Origin: Chloroflexota bacterium | GTDB lineage: Bacteria > Chloroflexota > Anaerolineae > Anaerolineales > Villigracilaceae | Reading direction: 5' to 3' | DNA length: 64,000 bases | NCBI GenBank assembly: GCA_013388855.1 | Contig: JACAEM010000016.1 | Span: 1 to 64,000 of the forward strand | Shown here: positions 25,919 through 33,985 of the stretch, piece by piece | How positions within the stretch are numbered: position 1 is the stretch's first letter | Layout: every line of letters begins with the position of its first letter | Program-made: the position numbers and the translations under genes | Notes under the pieces: model-generated | Database searches by the model: none | Seen by the model: only the letters and a program-made list of their open reading frames with translations | Told to the model about the DNA's origin: nothing

Positions 25919-26584
25919 TCAAGCCTCAAATTTATATCCCACGCCATGTACCGTGAAAATCAACTCATCGGGTTCCAGTTTATGGCGCAGGTTGCGGATG
26001 TGCGAATCAATGGCACGCTCATAGCTTTCGAACGCAACACCGTGAACAGCAGTGAGCAGTTGGGAACGGGAAAAAATGCGACCCGGCTGACTCATCAATG
26101 TTGCCATGATCTCGAATTCGGTGGGCGTCAGGGTGATCACACGCTTCCCCTTTTGGACCTCATAGTGGGCTCTGTCCAACGAAACATTTCCCACACGGAT
26201 GACTTCGGCAGTCGAGTCGCCACTGGTGCGTCGTAAAACGACCTTGACTCGCGCTACTAACTCGCGGGGACTGAACGGCTTGGTCATGTAATCATCCGCG
26301 CCGAGTTCGAGCCCGATGAGTTTGTCGGTTTCCTCCACGCGCGCAGTAAGCATGATGATTGGGACATTGCTCTCGCGCCGAAGGGTGCGGCAAACATCGA
26401 GACCGTCCATCTCGGGGAGCATAAGATCGAGCACAATCAGGTCCGGTTTTTCGCGGCGCGCCAGGGAAAGTCCCTGTGCGCCGTCTTTGGCAGTAACCAC
26501 CTCATAGGAGGAGGCTTTGAGATAATCGCGGCAGATCTCCAGGATTTCGGGCTCATCATCAACAAGCAGGATTTTCTTGGGCAT
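25919..26584 (-). CDS. OmpR/PhoB-family response regulator of the ABC exporter operon
   Basis: Response regulator of 221 aa with D9/D10 acidic pair, phospho-acceptor D53 (VLDLMLPEMDG), T80 and K102 in the receiver, and a C-terminal winged helix ending GVGYKFEA. It is 126 nt after the ABC permease gene and directly precedes its kinase. It is clearly similar to the regulator at 58-741 (shared stretch ARREKPDLIVLD), so the two pairs are paralogues. Confidence 0.95.
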   Translation of the reverse strand: MPKKILLVDDEPEILEICRDYLKASSYEVVTAKDGAQGLSLARREKPDLIVLDLMLPEMDGLDVCRTLRRESNVPIIMLTARVEETDKLIGLELGADDYMTKPFSPRELVARVKVVLRRTSGDSTAEVIRVGNVSLDRAHYEVQKGKRVITLTPTEFEIMATLMSQPGRIFSRSQLLTAVHGVAFESYERAIDSHIRNLRHKLEPDELIFTVHGVGYKFEA

Positions 26585-26599
26585 AGGGTCTTTTTTACC

Positions 26600-26697
26600 A
26601 CGAAGGGCACCAAGTACACAAAGGAAAAATCGTTCTTCGTGAGAAGATTCAAAACCTCACATCAGCAGAACGCCCCGAAGGTCTTAGTGCCCTTCGT
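26600..26697. repeat. inverted repeat in the permease-regulator spacer
   Basis: Arms ACGAAGGGCAC (26600-26610) and GTGCCCTTCGT (26687-26697) are perfect over 11 bp and lie 76 nt apart, between the permease stop and the regulator start. The longer context (ACCACGAAGGGCACCAAG) looks like a dispersed intergenic repeat unit. It could be an mRNA-stabilising hairpin or a processing site that lowers regulator expression compared with the exporter. Confidence 0.55.
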
Positions 26698-26709
26698 AGT
26701 GAAGTTTCC

Positions 26710-27951
26710 TTATTCATACCGCAAGGCAACCATCGGGTGCAGGCTTGCAGCACGCAGGGCGGGGTAGATACCGAAGAACATACCGATCGCCAATGCGAAG
26801 AAGAACGCCATCAGGATCGAATCAGCCGTGATAACCGAAGAAATCAAACCGGTCACAGTGAAGAAATAGGCAATGCCGACTCCGAGCAGAATACCGATGA
26901 TGCCGCCCAATAGACTAAGCGTCACCGTCTCGATCAGGAACTGCGTAAGGATCTGGTTCTTCGTTGCGCCAACGGCTTTGCGCAGACCGATCTCCTTCGT
27001 CCGCTCTGTGACAGAGACCAGCATGATGTTCATGATGCCGATACCACCCACGAGCAGGGAAATCCCCGCAATAGCGCCAAGAAAGATGGTGAGGGTTTGT
27101 GTCACCGAATTCAAGGTTTCCAGCGTATCTGCCTGGCTCATGATGTTGAAATCCAGCGCATCGGAGGTCTTCAATTCGTGAGAACGCCGGAGCATGAATT
27201 CGATCTGCGCCGAGACGGTATCCATGCCCTCCGTGTCCATGACCGAAACCAGAATGCTGTTGACGGTCTTTTTGCCGTTGTATGTTGCCGTTTCACCGAA
27301 CAATTTGTTGTATCCCGTTTCAATGGGGATAAAGACCACATCATCGGGTGAACCCAGAGAGGCGCCTTTGGATTCCAAAACTCCGATTACCTCAAATCGC
27401 ACGCCATTGATGGCAATGGTTTTACCAATGGGAGACAGGCTGCCGAACATATCCTGCGCAACCGTATTGCCCAATACTGCCACCAATGCCTGGGATTTGT
27501 TATCGCCATCATTGATAAAGCGCCCGTCGGACATCTCGAACGAGCGGATCTCCTTGTGGGCTTCCAACACACCAGTCACGTTCGTGTTGAGGCTTTCGTC
27601 CCCGAATTTCACCGTATAAGCAGATTGATAGACCGGCACAATTTCCGAAACGCTCTCGGCCAGGGCACTTTTTAACAATTGATAATCGGAATAATATAGA
27701 TAACTCGTTTGCCGGTAACCTCCTCCCGCTCCGGGGAAGCGGGCTTCCTGCCTGCCAGGGGAAATGGTCAACAGGTTTGAGCCGCCGCTCTGTATCTGAT
27801 CCGTAATGCTCGCAGTGGCTCCTTCGCCGATCGAAAGCAACGCCACCACCGTCGCTACACCGATGACGATCCCCAGAATTGTCAGCATGGAACGCATCTT
27901 GTTGGCACGCAAAGCACGCAGGGCTATTTTTAAATTTTCTGAAAACAACAT
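26710..27951 (-). CDS. MacB/FtsX-type ABC transporter permease
   Basis: Permease of 413 aa with four TM helices: one at about residues 20-40 (LTILGIVIGVATVVALLSIG), then a large extracytoplasmic MacB-PCD-like domain (about 45-270), and three near the C-terminus (about 285-310, 335-365, 375-395). This is the MacB/FtsX topology, where the periplasmic domain works by mechanotransmission and does not form a pore. It lies 12 nt after the ATPase gene. Such systems export antimicrobial peptides, lipoproteins or lipids; the substrate is unknown. Confidence 0.93.
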   Translation of the reverse strand: MLFSENLKIALRALRANKMRSMLTILGIVIGVATVVALLSIGEGATASITDQIQSGGSNLLTISPGRQEARFPGAGGGYRQTSYLYYSDYQLLKSALAESVSEIVPVYQSAYTVKFGDESLNTNVTGVLEAHKEIRSFEMSDGRFINDGDNKSQALVAVLGNTVAQDMFGSLSPIGKTIAINGVRFEVIGVLESKGASLGSPDDVVFIPIETGYNKLFGETATYNGKKTVNSILVSVMDTEGMDTVSAQIEFMLRRSHELKTSDALDFNIMSQADTLETLNSVTQTLTIFLGAIAGISLLVGGIGIMNIMLVSVTERTKEIGLRKAVGATKNQILTQFLIETVTLSLLGGIIGILLGVGIAYFFTVTGLISSVITADSILMAFFFALAIGMFFGIYPALRAASLHPMVALRYE

Positions 27952-27963
27952 TTCTCTCTCCTT

Positions 27964-28680
27964 TTATTCTTCTGTGCGCGGTGTGCCAGCCTTGATCGGG
28001 TTTTGGTTGATCTCATCCGAAACGATCTTCCCATCCGAAAGGCGGATGATGCGGTTCGCATGCCGCGCCACAAAGGTATCATGTGTCACCAGGATCACAG
28101 TCTGCCCGCCATCCTTGTGCAAGCTTTGAAACAGTTCCATGATTTCCACGCCGGTCTTGCTATCGAGCGCGCCGGTCGGCTCATCGGCAAGCAGAATGGA
28201 AGGTTCATTCACCAACGCGCGCGCAATTGCCACACGCTGCTGCTGACCGCCGGAAAGTTCATTCGGCGCATGGTGAGTCCGATCGCCCAAGCCAACCCGC
28301 TCCAGCGCCTTGCGGGCACGTTCCTCACGTTCTTTTCCGGAGAAGCCTGCGTAAGTCAACGGCAGCATCACATTTTCCAGGGCACTTGTCCGTGCCAGCA
28401 AATTGAACTGCTGAAAGACAAACCCGATCTTGCGTCCGCGAATTTCTGCAAGTTGCGATTCGCCCATATTTTCGACGGCCAATCCATCCAACTCATATTT
28501 TCCACTGGTGGGTACGTCAAGACAACCAATAATAGACATCAATGTACTCTTGCCCGAACCGGAAGGTCCCATGATGGCGACCATCTCACCTTCGTCAATA
28601 GTGAAGCTTGCACCGTTCAAAGCGTGGACTTCACTATCACCCATTTGATACACCTTTGTCAAATCTTGCGCTTGGATCAT
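27964..28680 (-). CDS. ABC transporter ATP-binding protein (MacB/LolD-like)
   Basis: ATPase of 238 aa with Walker A GPSGSGKST (about residue 36), Q-loop (GFVFQQFNLL), signature LSGGQQQRVA (about 142), Walker B ILLADEPTGALD (about 162) and the switch His in ILVTHD. The fold and loops match the LolD/MacB-N family, which powers FtsX-type permeases. Its ATG overlaps the stop of the upstream adaptor gene by 4 nt, so adaptor and ATPase are coupled. Confidence 0.95.
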   Translation of the reverse strand: MIQAQDLTKVYQMGDSEVHALNGASFTIDEGEMVAIMGPSGSGKSTLMSIIGCLDVPTSGKYELDGLAVENMGESQLAEIRGRKIGFVFQQFNLLARTSALENVMLPLTYAGFSGKEREERARKALERVGLGDRTHHAPNELSGGQQQRVAIARALVNEPSILLADEPTGALDSKTGVEIMELFQSLHKDGGQTVILVTHDTFVARHANRIIRLSDGKIVSDEINQNPIKAGTPRTEE

Positions 28681-29981
28681 TGCGAACTTCCTCCAAAAGG
28701 ATTAGGGGCGGTGAAACTGCTCTCGTGAATGATTTGCAGGCGATCCCCTTCTTTCAAGTTTCCACTCACAACCACCTTATCACCGATGATGGTTCCGCTC
28801 ACAACATCCACGCGCTTCACAGAACCGTCATTTTGAATAACCCAGACGTATTCTCCTTCGCTATCATTTTGTATGGCGGTGATCGGCACAGCGAGGGTCG
28901 CTTCTGCATCGCGAATATGAATGACCACATTGACCGTTGTGCCCAATGGCAGGAAGACACCTTCATCCACTTCATCGAGTTCAATGCGGACCGAATATTT
29001 CACCAAACCAGAGACAACCTTCCCCACAGGATTGATCGCCGTTACCTGACCGGTAAAGGTAACGCCGGGAAGCGCATCCAACGTAGCCGATACCTGGTTG
29101 CCCAATTTGACTTTGGCAATATCTGATTCATCCACCTGCGTTTCCACATACAGATGACTCAGATCGGCTAGATTGACCGAAAGTTCACCAGTATTCACCG
29201 AATCGCCAGCACGGTCATCCACCGAAAGCACCTGCCCATCGAATGGAGCGATAATACTCAGCGCATTGACGGTCGCCTGCGCCGCATCCACGCGGGCTTG
29301 TGCGGCAAGCACATCTTGTGCATTCGGTCCGTCTTTGAGGCGCTCATAATCGCGCTGGGCATCTTCCAGTTGCGCCTTTGCCAAGGCAAGATCTTCATCG
29401 GCTTTGGCAATGGTTTCGGCATCGGCATAATCTTCCCGCTCAACTACTTTTGGGATGGTCTTTCCATGGAACTTGACATACTTGATCTGCTGGATCGTGA
29501 TCTTGCCATTCAACTCTTCGCGCCACTCCGCGGCTTCGTCATATGCTTCCTGTGCTTCCCGCAAGGCAATGACAGCCCGCGCCAGGTCGGTATCGGAGTG
29601 GAGTAAATCTTCCAGGTTTTTTTGCGCAGACACAAGGTCCGCTTGAGCCGAGACGATGCTTGCCGAAGTGCTGGAAGGCTGCAGCGTCAACAAAATATCG
29701 TCAGCTTTCACCGTATCACCAGGTTTGACATTTACTTTTGCGACTACGCCGCTTGTCTTCCACGTCAGGGCGGCAAAGGGCTGTGCAGCCAAAGAACCAG
29801 AAGTCTCGATTGTCTCTGCAACTTCCAATGAAATGACTTTTCCCTCATTATTGTCTGCCCGGGCATTTTCCCTGCTTGCGCTGGCAGAGGTCAAGGTCCA
29901 TCCCGCCAGCAGAAGAGCGATAAAGATTCCGAGAACGATTCCCCAGTTTCTAGCTTTTTTGTTTTTAAGAAAATTTGACAT
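28677..29981 (-). CDS. HlyD/MacA-type adaptor (periplasmic membrane fusion protein)
   Basis: Adaptor of 434 aa with an N-terminal TM anchor (about residues 13-33) and a barrel-sandwich, alpha-hairpin and beta-barrel arrangement. The two lipoyl-like halves appear at about residues 65-95 (AALTWKTSGVVAKVNVKPGDTVKADD) and 240-270 (IIAPFDGQVLSVDDRAGDSV); the coiled-coil between them is about 140 residues. It contains an internal insert (KITIQQIKYVKFHGKTIPKV) not usual for the hairpin. AAGGAGA precedes the ATG. It is the first gene of a five-gene leftward operon: adaptor, ATPase, permease, regulator, kinase. A one-membrane organism could use it as part of a MacAB-like exporter without TolC. Confidence 0.9.
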   Translation of the reverse strand: MSNFLKNKKARNWGIVLGIFIALLLAGWTLTSASASRENARADNNEGKVISLEVAETIETSGSLAAQPFAALTWKTSGVVAKVNVKPGDTVKADDILLTLQPSSTSASIVSAQADLVSAQKNLEDLLHSDTDLARAVIALREAQEAYDEAAEWREELNGKITIQQIKYVKFHGKTIPKVVEREDYADAETIAKADEDLALAKAQLEDAQRDYERLKDGPNAQDVLAAQARVDAAQATVNALSIIAPFDGQVLSVDDRAGDSVNTGELSVNLADLSHLYVETQVDESDIAKVKLGNQVSATLDALPGVTFTGQVTAINPVGKVVSGLVKYSVRIELDEVDEGVFLPLGTTVNVVIHIRDAEATLAVPITAIQNDSEGEYVWVIQNDGSVKRVDVVSGTIIGDKVVVSGNLKEGDRLQIIHESSFTAPNPFGGSSQ

Positions 29982-30279
29982 AATGGTATCTCCTTATTTT
30001 TTCCACAGGATACCGGTCAAATTTGCAGAATTTGTGTAGAACAGAAGGATAATTGTGCAGCCTCACCGCGTTGATGGAAGGAGTCCGATCCAGCGAGTGT
30101 GGAGTCATATCCACAACGAAATTCAAGGATGGCCTGGATAATGCGCGGATAGTGATGAGTAAAACCTCTGTCACCAAACCATAGATGAGAATTTATTAAT
30201 CGGAGTTTTCCATTCGATTACTTGTGTAAAATGATAAATGATTAAACCGGGATTTAACCGAATAGCATCAGGAGATGAC
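29982..30279. other. 298-nt divergent intergenic region
   Basis: Spacer between the leftward adaptor operon and the rightward antiporter gene, so it should hold both promoters. It is AT-richer than the genes. I see no consensus -35/-10 pair, hairpin or small ORF that I would trust. Confidence 0.5.
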
Positions 30280-32292
30280 ATGCACGAATTAACATTATTG
30301 ATCAACATCGTCGTGGCATTGGTGGTAGCGTTTATCGGTGGTGTTATTGCGCGCCGTTTGGAGTTACCCACAATTGTCGGATATTTGCTCGCGGGGATCG
30401 CAATCGGACCATTTACGCCGGGGTTTGTCGGGGATACGGAGACTATCAGCCAACTTGCAGAATTGGGGGTGATCTTCCTGATGTTCGGCGTCGGTTTGCA
30501 CTTTTCCTTCAGCGACCTTTTGAAAGTACGATCCATCGCGATTCCCGGCGCACTGGGACAAATGACCCTGTCCACCCTGCTGGCTATCGGACTGAGTCAA
30601 TGGTGGGGCTGGAGTCTCCCGGCAGGCATCGTACTGGGGCTGGCAATTTCCATTGCCAGCACGGTCGTTCTGCTCCGCGGACTGATTGACAATGGGTTGC
30701 TCAACACGCCACACGGACAAGCCGCAGTCGGCTGGCTAATCCTGGAAGACCTGGCAACAGTGTTGATCCTCGTCCTGATGCCGACGCTGGCAAATGCAGA
30801 CAATGGCTTTGACTGGCAAAACCTGGCAGCCACCCTGTTGAAGGCGGTCGCTTTTGTTCTTCTTGTACTATTCGTCGGCAAGCGATTGATTCCCTGGATG
30901 CTATTGCGCATTGCACATACACGTTCGCGTGAGTTGTTCATCCTTGCCATCCTGGCGATCACGTTGGGAACCGCCATGGGAGCGGCGGAACTTTTCGGCG
31001 TGTCGTTGGCGTTGGGGGCATTCGTGGCAGGGGTTGTGGTCAGCGAGTCTCCACTTAGTCACCAGGTCGGCGCAGATGTTTTCCCTTTCCGCGAGGCGTT
31101 TGCGGTACTGTTCTTTGTTTCCATCGGGATGCTCGTCAATCTGGTTTATCTCTTCAACAACCTGGGAAACGTGCTCGCCCTGACCGCCCTGATCGTATTC
31201 GGCAAACCGCTCATTACCATCCTGCTGGGTATCCTCCTTCCCTGGCAGGCGCGTACCACGCTGGTCGTCTCGGCTGGCTTAAGCCAGATTGGTGAATTCT
31301 CTTTCATCCTCGGTCAGGCAGGAGTGGCTCTGGGCCTGCTCCATCAGGATCAATACTCCCTGATTCTGGCAAGCGCGCTTTTGTCCATTACGGTCAACCC
31401 GCTGATGTTCCGGCTTGTCAGCCCATTCCAACAACTGTTGCAAAAATCCTCCCGCCTGTGGAATTTGTTCGACCGTCACAAACCTCTTCCCTTCCAGTCG
31501 GAAGAAACAATGGAGGGGCACGTCGTCATCGTCGGATATGGACGTGTGGGACAACAAATTGTCAACTTGCTGGGGCAATTATCGATTCCCTGCCTGGTCG
31601 TCGATTCGGATGCAGAACGGGTCGAGGAACTCAGCCGGCGCGGGATCCCGAATTTATATGGCGACGCCTCCAATTCCGAGGTGCTCACTCACGCAGGATT
31701 GGAACGTGCCCGCGCCCTCGTTGTTGCCGGCCCCGACGAAACCGCCAGCGGACTGGTGGTCGCATCGGCGCGTGATCTGGCGCCGCACCTCCCCATCATC
31801 GCACGCGCTACCACCGAGGAGGGCATCAATCATCTCGCGGGACTCGGCGCGCAGGATGTCATCCACCCCGAACTCGAAGGCGGACTTGAGATTGTGCGGC
31901 ATACCCTCCTCAAACTGGATTTTCCCGTACAGGAGATCATCCGCTACCTGGATGCGGTCCGCCACGACCACTACGATCTGCAAGTCAACACCGAGGAGGA
32001 ACACCGCCTCCTGCATGACCTGATCCATGCCAGCGGCACTCTCGAGATCACCTGGCTGAGACTTCCTCCGGGGAATCCGCTTGTGGGACAGACCATCGCG
32101 GAAGCCAATCTGCGTGCCCGAACCGGCGCGTCGGTGGTGGCGATCCTGCGCAACCGGGAATTGGTCGCGAATCCAAAGTCACTGACAGTTTTCGAGGCGG
32201 AGGATCGTATCGGCTTCATCGGCGACCGCGAACAAATCGAAGCCGCGACACATTTATTATCGGAAAATGATGAGGGCGTGGAGAACCGCTGA
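30280..32292 (+). CDS. CPA2 cation:proton antiporter with TrkA-N and TrkA-C domains (KefB/YbaL-like)
   Basis: Membrane antiporter of 670 aa when started at MHELTLLI (30280, GGAG five bases upstream); the longer frame has no such signal. About 12-13 TM helices (residues about 5-400) form the Na+/H+ exchanger fold, with GYLLAGIAIGPFTPGF (about 33) and ASTVVLLRGLIDNG (about 128) as family marks. The cytoplasmic part has a TrkA-N Rossmann domain (GHVVIVGYGRVGQQIV, about 410) and a TrkA-C domain at the end. It exchanges K+ or Na+ for H+ under nucleotide control. It converges on the M50-like gene. Confidence 0.94.
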   Translation: MHELTLLINIVVALVVAFIGGVIARRLELPTIVGYLLAGIAIGPFTPGFVGDTETISQLAELGVIFLMFGVGLHFSFSDLLKVRSIAIPGALGQMTLSTLLAIGLSQWWGWSLPAGIVLGLAISIASTVVLLRGLIDNGLLNTPHGQAAVGWLILEDLATVLILVLMPTLANADNGFDWQNLAATLLKAVAFVLLVLFVGKRLIPWMLLRIAHTRSRELFILAILAITLGTAMGAAELFGVSLALGAFVAGVVVSESPLSHQVGADVFPFREAFAVLFFVSIGMLVNLVYLFNNLGNVLALTALIVFGKPLITILLGILLPWQARTTLVVSAGLSQIGEFSFILGQAGVALGLLHQDQYSLILASALLSITVNPLMFRLVSPFQQLLQKSSRLWNLFDRHKPLPFQSEETMEGHVVIVGYGRVGQQIVNLLGQLSIPCLVVDSDAERVEELSRRGIPNLYGDASNSEVLTHAGLERARALVVAGPDETASGLVVASARDLAPHLPIIARATTEEGINHLAGLGAQDVIHPELEGGLEIVRHTLLKLDFPVQEIIRYLDAVRHDHYDLQVNTEEEHRLLHDLIHASGTLEITWLRLPPGNPLVGQTIAEANLRARTGASVVAILRNRELVANPKSLTVFEAEDRIGFIGDREQIEAATHLLSENDEGVENR

Positions 32293-32326
32293 AGCAACCA
32301 ACCAGAAGCGGGAGAGGCGCATAAGC

Positions 32327-33082
32327 CTACACGACATCCACTCCCGTGGCGCGGGCAAGCAATTTGTGAATGAGGGCGGTCGGCAGGACCAAAACCACAT
32401 GCACAACCGAGCTTAATCCAAAGATCACCGCCACCGAACTGAGAAAGCTGCTCACCACCGGCGCGACATTATCCAGCATCCACGGACCGGCGCCAACCAG
32501 CAGCGCAATTGCGAACAACACTCCCACCGATACGATCAACTCCAGCCAGGCATGGCGGTCCGATTCGGAAGGCATCATCGTGCTGCTCACCGCAAAGGTA
32601 AGGTAGAACCAGAGTGTAAAGTCCTTGACGTGCGGCAAAGCATTGATCCCCATCCAGAAAAGATTGAACTGCCCGTTGCGGAGTGTATCCCACAGGATGC
32701 GCATGTCCAGTTGATAAATCGATACATACGCCACGAAGAGCGTCCCCACGATGAGCGGAGCGGCGCCAATCAACGAGTCGCGCACGATGTCTGCCCGGGC
32801 GGTTTCCACATAACCAAGTTGCAGGCGGCCATCTGGGAGTGGTCGGGGGAGGATGGAGAACCGCCCTGTTGGCACGCGCAGGATTTTTGCCATCAGGAAA
32901 TGACTCAATTCATGCAGAAATACGCCGGGTAAAAAGATGAACGAAAAGACCCCCATCGTGATTTGCGGGTTGCGCGTGAGGATGAGAAAGACCGCTTGGA
33001 TCTCGCGATGCAACAATCGCTGAAGCAAAATCAGCGGAACGAGCATTAGCACAAACCAGAAAAAACCTTGTAATTGTTCCAT
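32327..33082 (-). CDS. M50-like membrane metalloprotease homologue
   Basis: Membrane protein of 251 aa with five or six TM helices. The second or third helix holds the zinc motif HELSH (about residue 58, FLHELSHFLMAK), as in site-2 proteases. A canonical downstream NPDG or NxxPxPxLDG motif is not obvious; the segment WMGINALPHVKDF (about 145) is a candidate third-ligand region. It might therefore cleave within membranes or be an inactive relative. A TATAAT box lies 11 nt before the start and little or no leader is possible. It stands alone, divergent from nothing and 140 nt after tpiA. Confidence 0.75.
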   Translation of the reverse strand: MEQLQGFFWFVLMLVPLILLQRLLHREIQAVFLILTRNPQITMGVFSFIFLPGVFLHELSHFLMAKILRVPTGRFSILPRPLPDGRLQLGYVETARADIVRDSLIGAAPLIVGTLFVAYVSIYQLDMRILWDTLRNGQFNLFWMGINALPHVKDFTLWFYLTFAVSSTMMPSESDRHAWLELIVSVGVLFAIALLVGAGPWMLDNVAPVVSSFLSSVAVIFGLSSVVHVVLVLPTALIHKLLARATGVDVV

Positions 33083-33093
33083 GAATGTCCCCG

Positions 33094-33099
33094 ATTATA
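33094..33099 (-). promoter_or_regulatory. -10 box close to the M50-like start
   Basis: TATAAT on the minus strand ends 11 nt before the ATG at 33082. The expected start of transcription leaves only a few bases of leader; the intervening CGGGGAC could still act as a partial ribosome binding site. Confidence 0.4.
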
Positions 33100-33223
33100 A
33101 ATGTCGTTGTGAGCCAGAGGCAAAGCAACCCCGCATTCAATGGGGCAAGCTTATCGAAAAGAATCATCCACCGAATGGAAGATCGCTTCGGGCGGACAAC
33201 CGCCGCCCTCGCAACGACACATG

Positions 33224-33985
33224 TCACTTCACAGCCGCTTTGGTGATGGCAATGAACTCCTCCGGTTTGAGACTGGCGCCGCCAACCAATGCGCCGTCGA
33301 TATCAGGCTGAGCAAAAAATTCCGCCGCGTTCGCCGCGGTGACAGAGCCGCCGTACAGAATGCGAATTGCCTGGGCGTTGGATTCTCCGAACAGCCCGCT
33401 CAGCGCCGGGCGAATAACCCTGCTATGCACGCCCTGGGCATTCTCTCCGCTGGAGGCTTTGCCCGTGCCGATTGCCCAGACAGGTTCGTAGGCAATTACG
33501 ATGCGGGAGGCAATAGCGGGATCGATCCCAGCCAAGCCAGCGTTGATTTGACGGCGAACAACCTCGGATGTCAGTCCCGATTCGTACTGTCCCAGCGTCT
33601 CCCCCACGCAGACAATGGGCGTGAGTCCCGCCTTCAACGCAGCATGGACTTTCCTATTCACGGTCTCATCCGTCTCGCCAAAGTAGGTGCGGCGTTCCGA
33701 GTGACCGATAATGACGTAGGAGCAAAACTCCTTCACCATGTTCGGCGCCACCTGACCGGTGAACGCGCCCTTCTCCTCCCAATGCAGGTCTTGCGCGCCG
33801 AGACCAATGCCGGTCCCATTCAGCGCCTCGGACACTGCCATGAGCGATGTGAACGGCGGGCAGATGACTTTTTCGACATTCGGGATGGTGCTCAAGGGCG
33901 CGCTCATCCGTGCGACCAGTTCGCGGGCTTCCGCAACGGTCTTGTTCATTTTCCAGTTTCCAGCAACAAAGGGTATACGGTTCAT
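33224..33985 (-). CDS. tpiA: triosephosphate isomerase
   Basis: Glycolytic and gluconeogenic enzyme of 253 aa that interconverts DHAP and glyceraldehyde 3-phosphate. Catalytic residues are visible: Asn/Lys in VAGNWKMNK (K13), His in VIIGHSERR (about residue 95) and Glu in IAYEPVWAIGTG (about 168), with the flexible loop WAIGTGKAS. The ATG overlaps the last base of the upstream Ser/Thr kinase stop (TAATG), so the two proteins are translationally coupled. Its position next to pgk and gap fits a glycolysis block, though a terminator separates them. Confidence 0.97.
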   Translation of the reverse strand: MNRIPFVAGNWKMNKTVAEARELVARMSAPLSTIPNVEKVICPPFTSLMAVSEALNGTGIGLGAQDLHWEEKGAFTGQVAPNMVKEFCSYVIIGHSERRTYFGETDETVNRKVHAALKAGLTPIVCVGETLGQYESGLTSEVVRRQINAGLAGIDPAIASRIVIAYEPVWAIGTGKASSGENAQGVHSRVIRPALSGLFGESNAQAIRILYGGSVTAANAAEFFAQPDIDGALVGGASLKPEEFIAITKAAVK

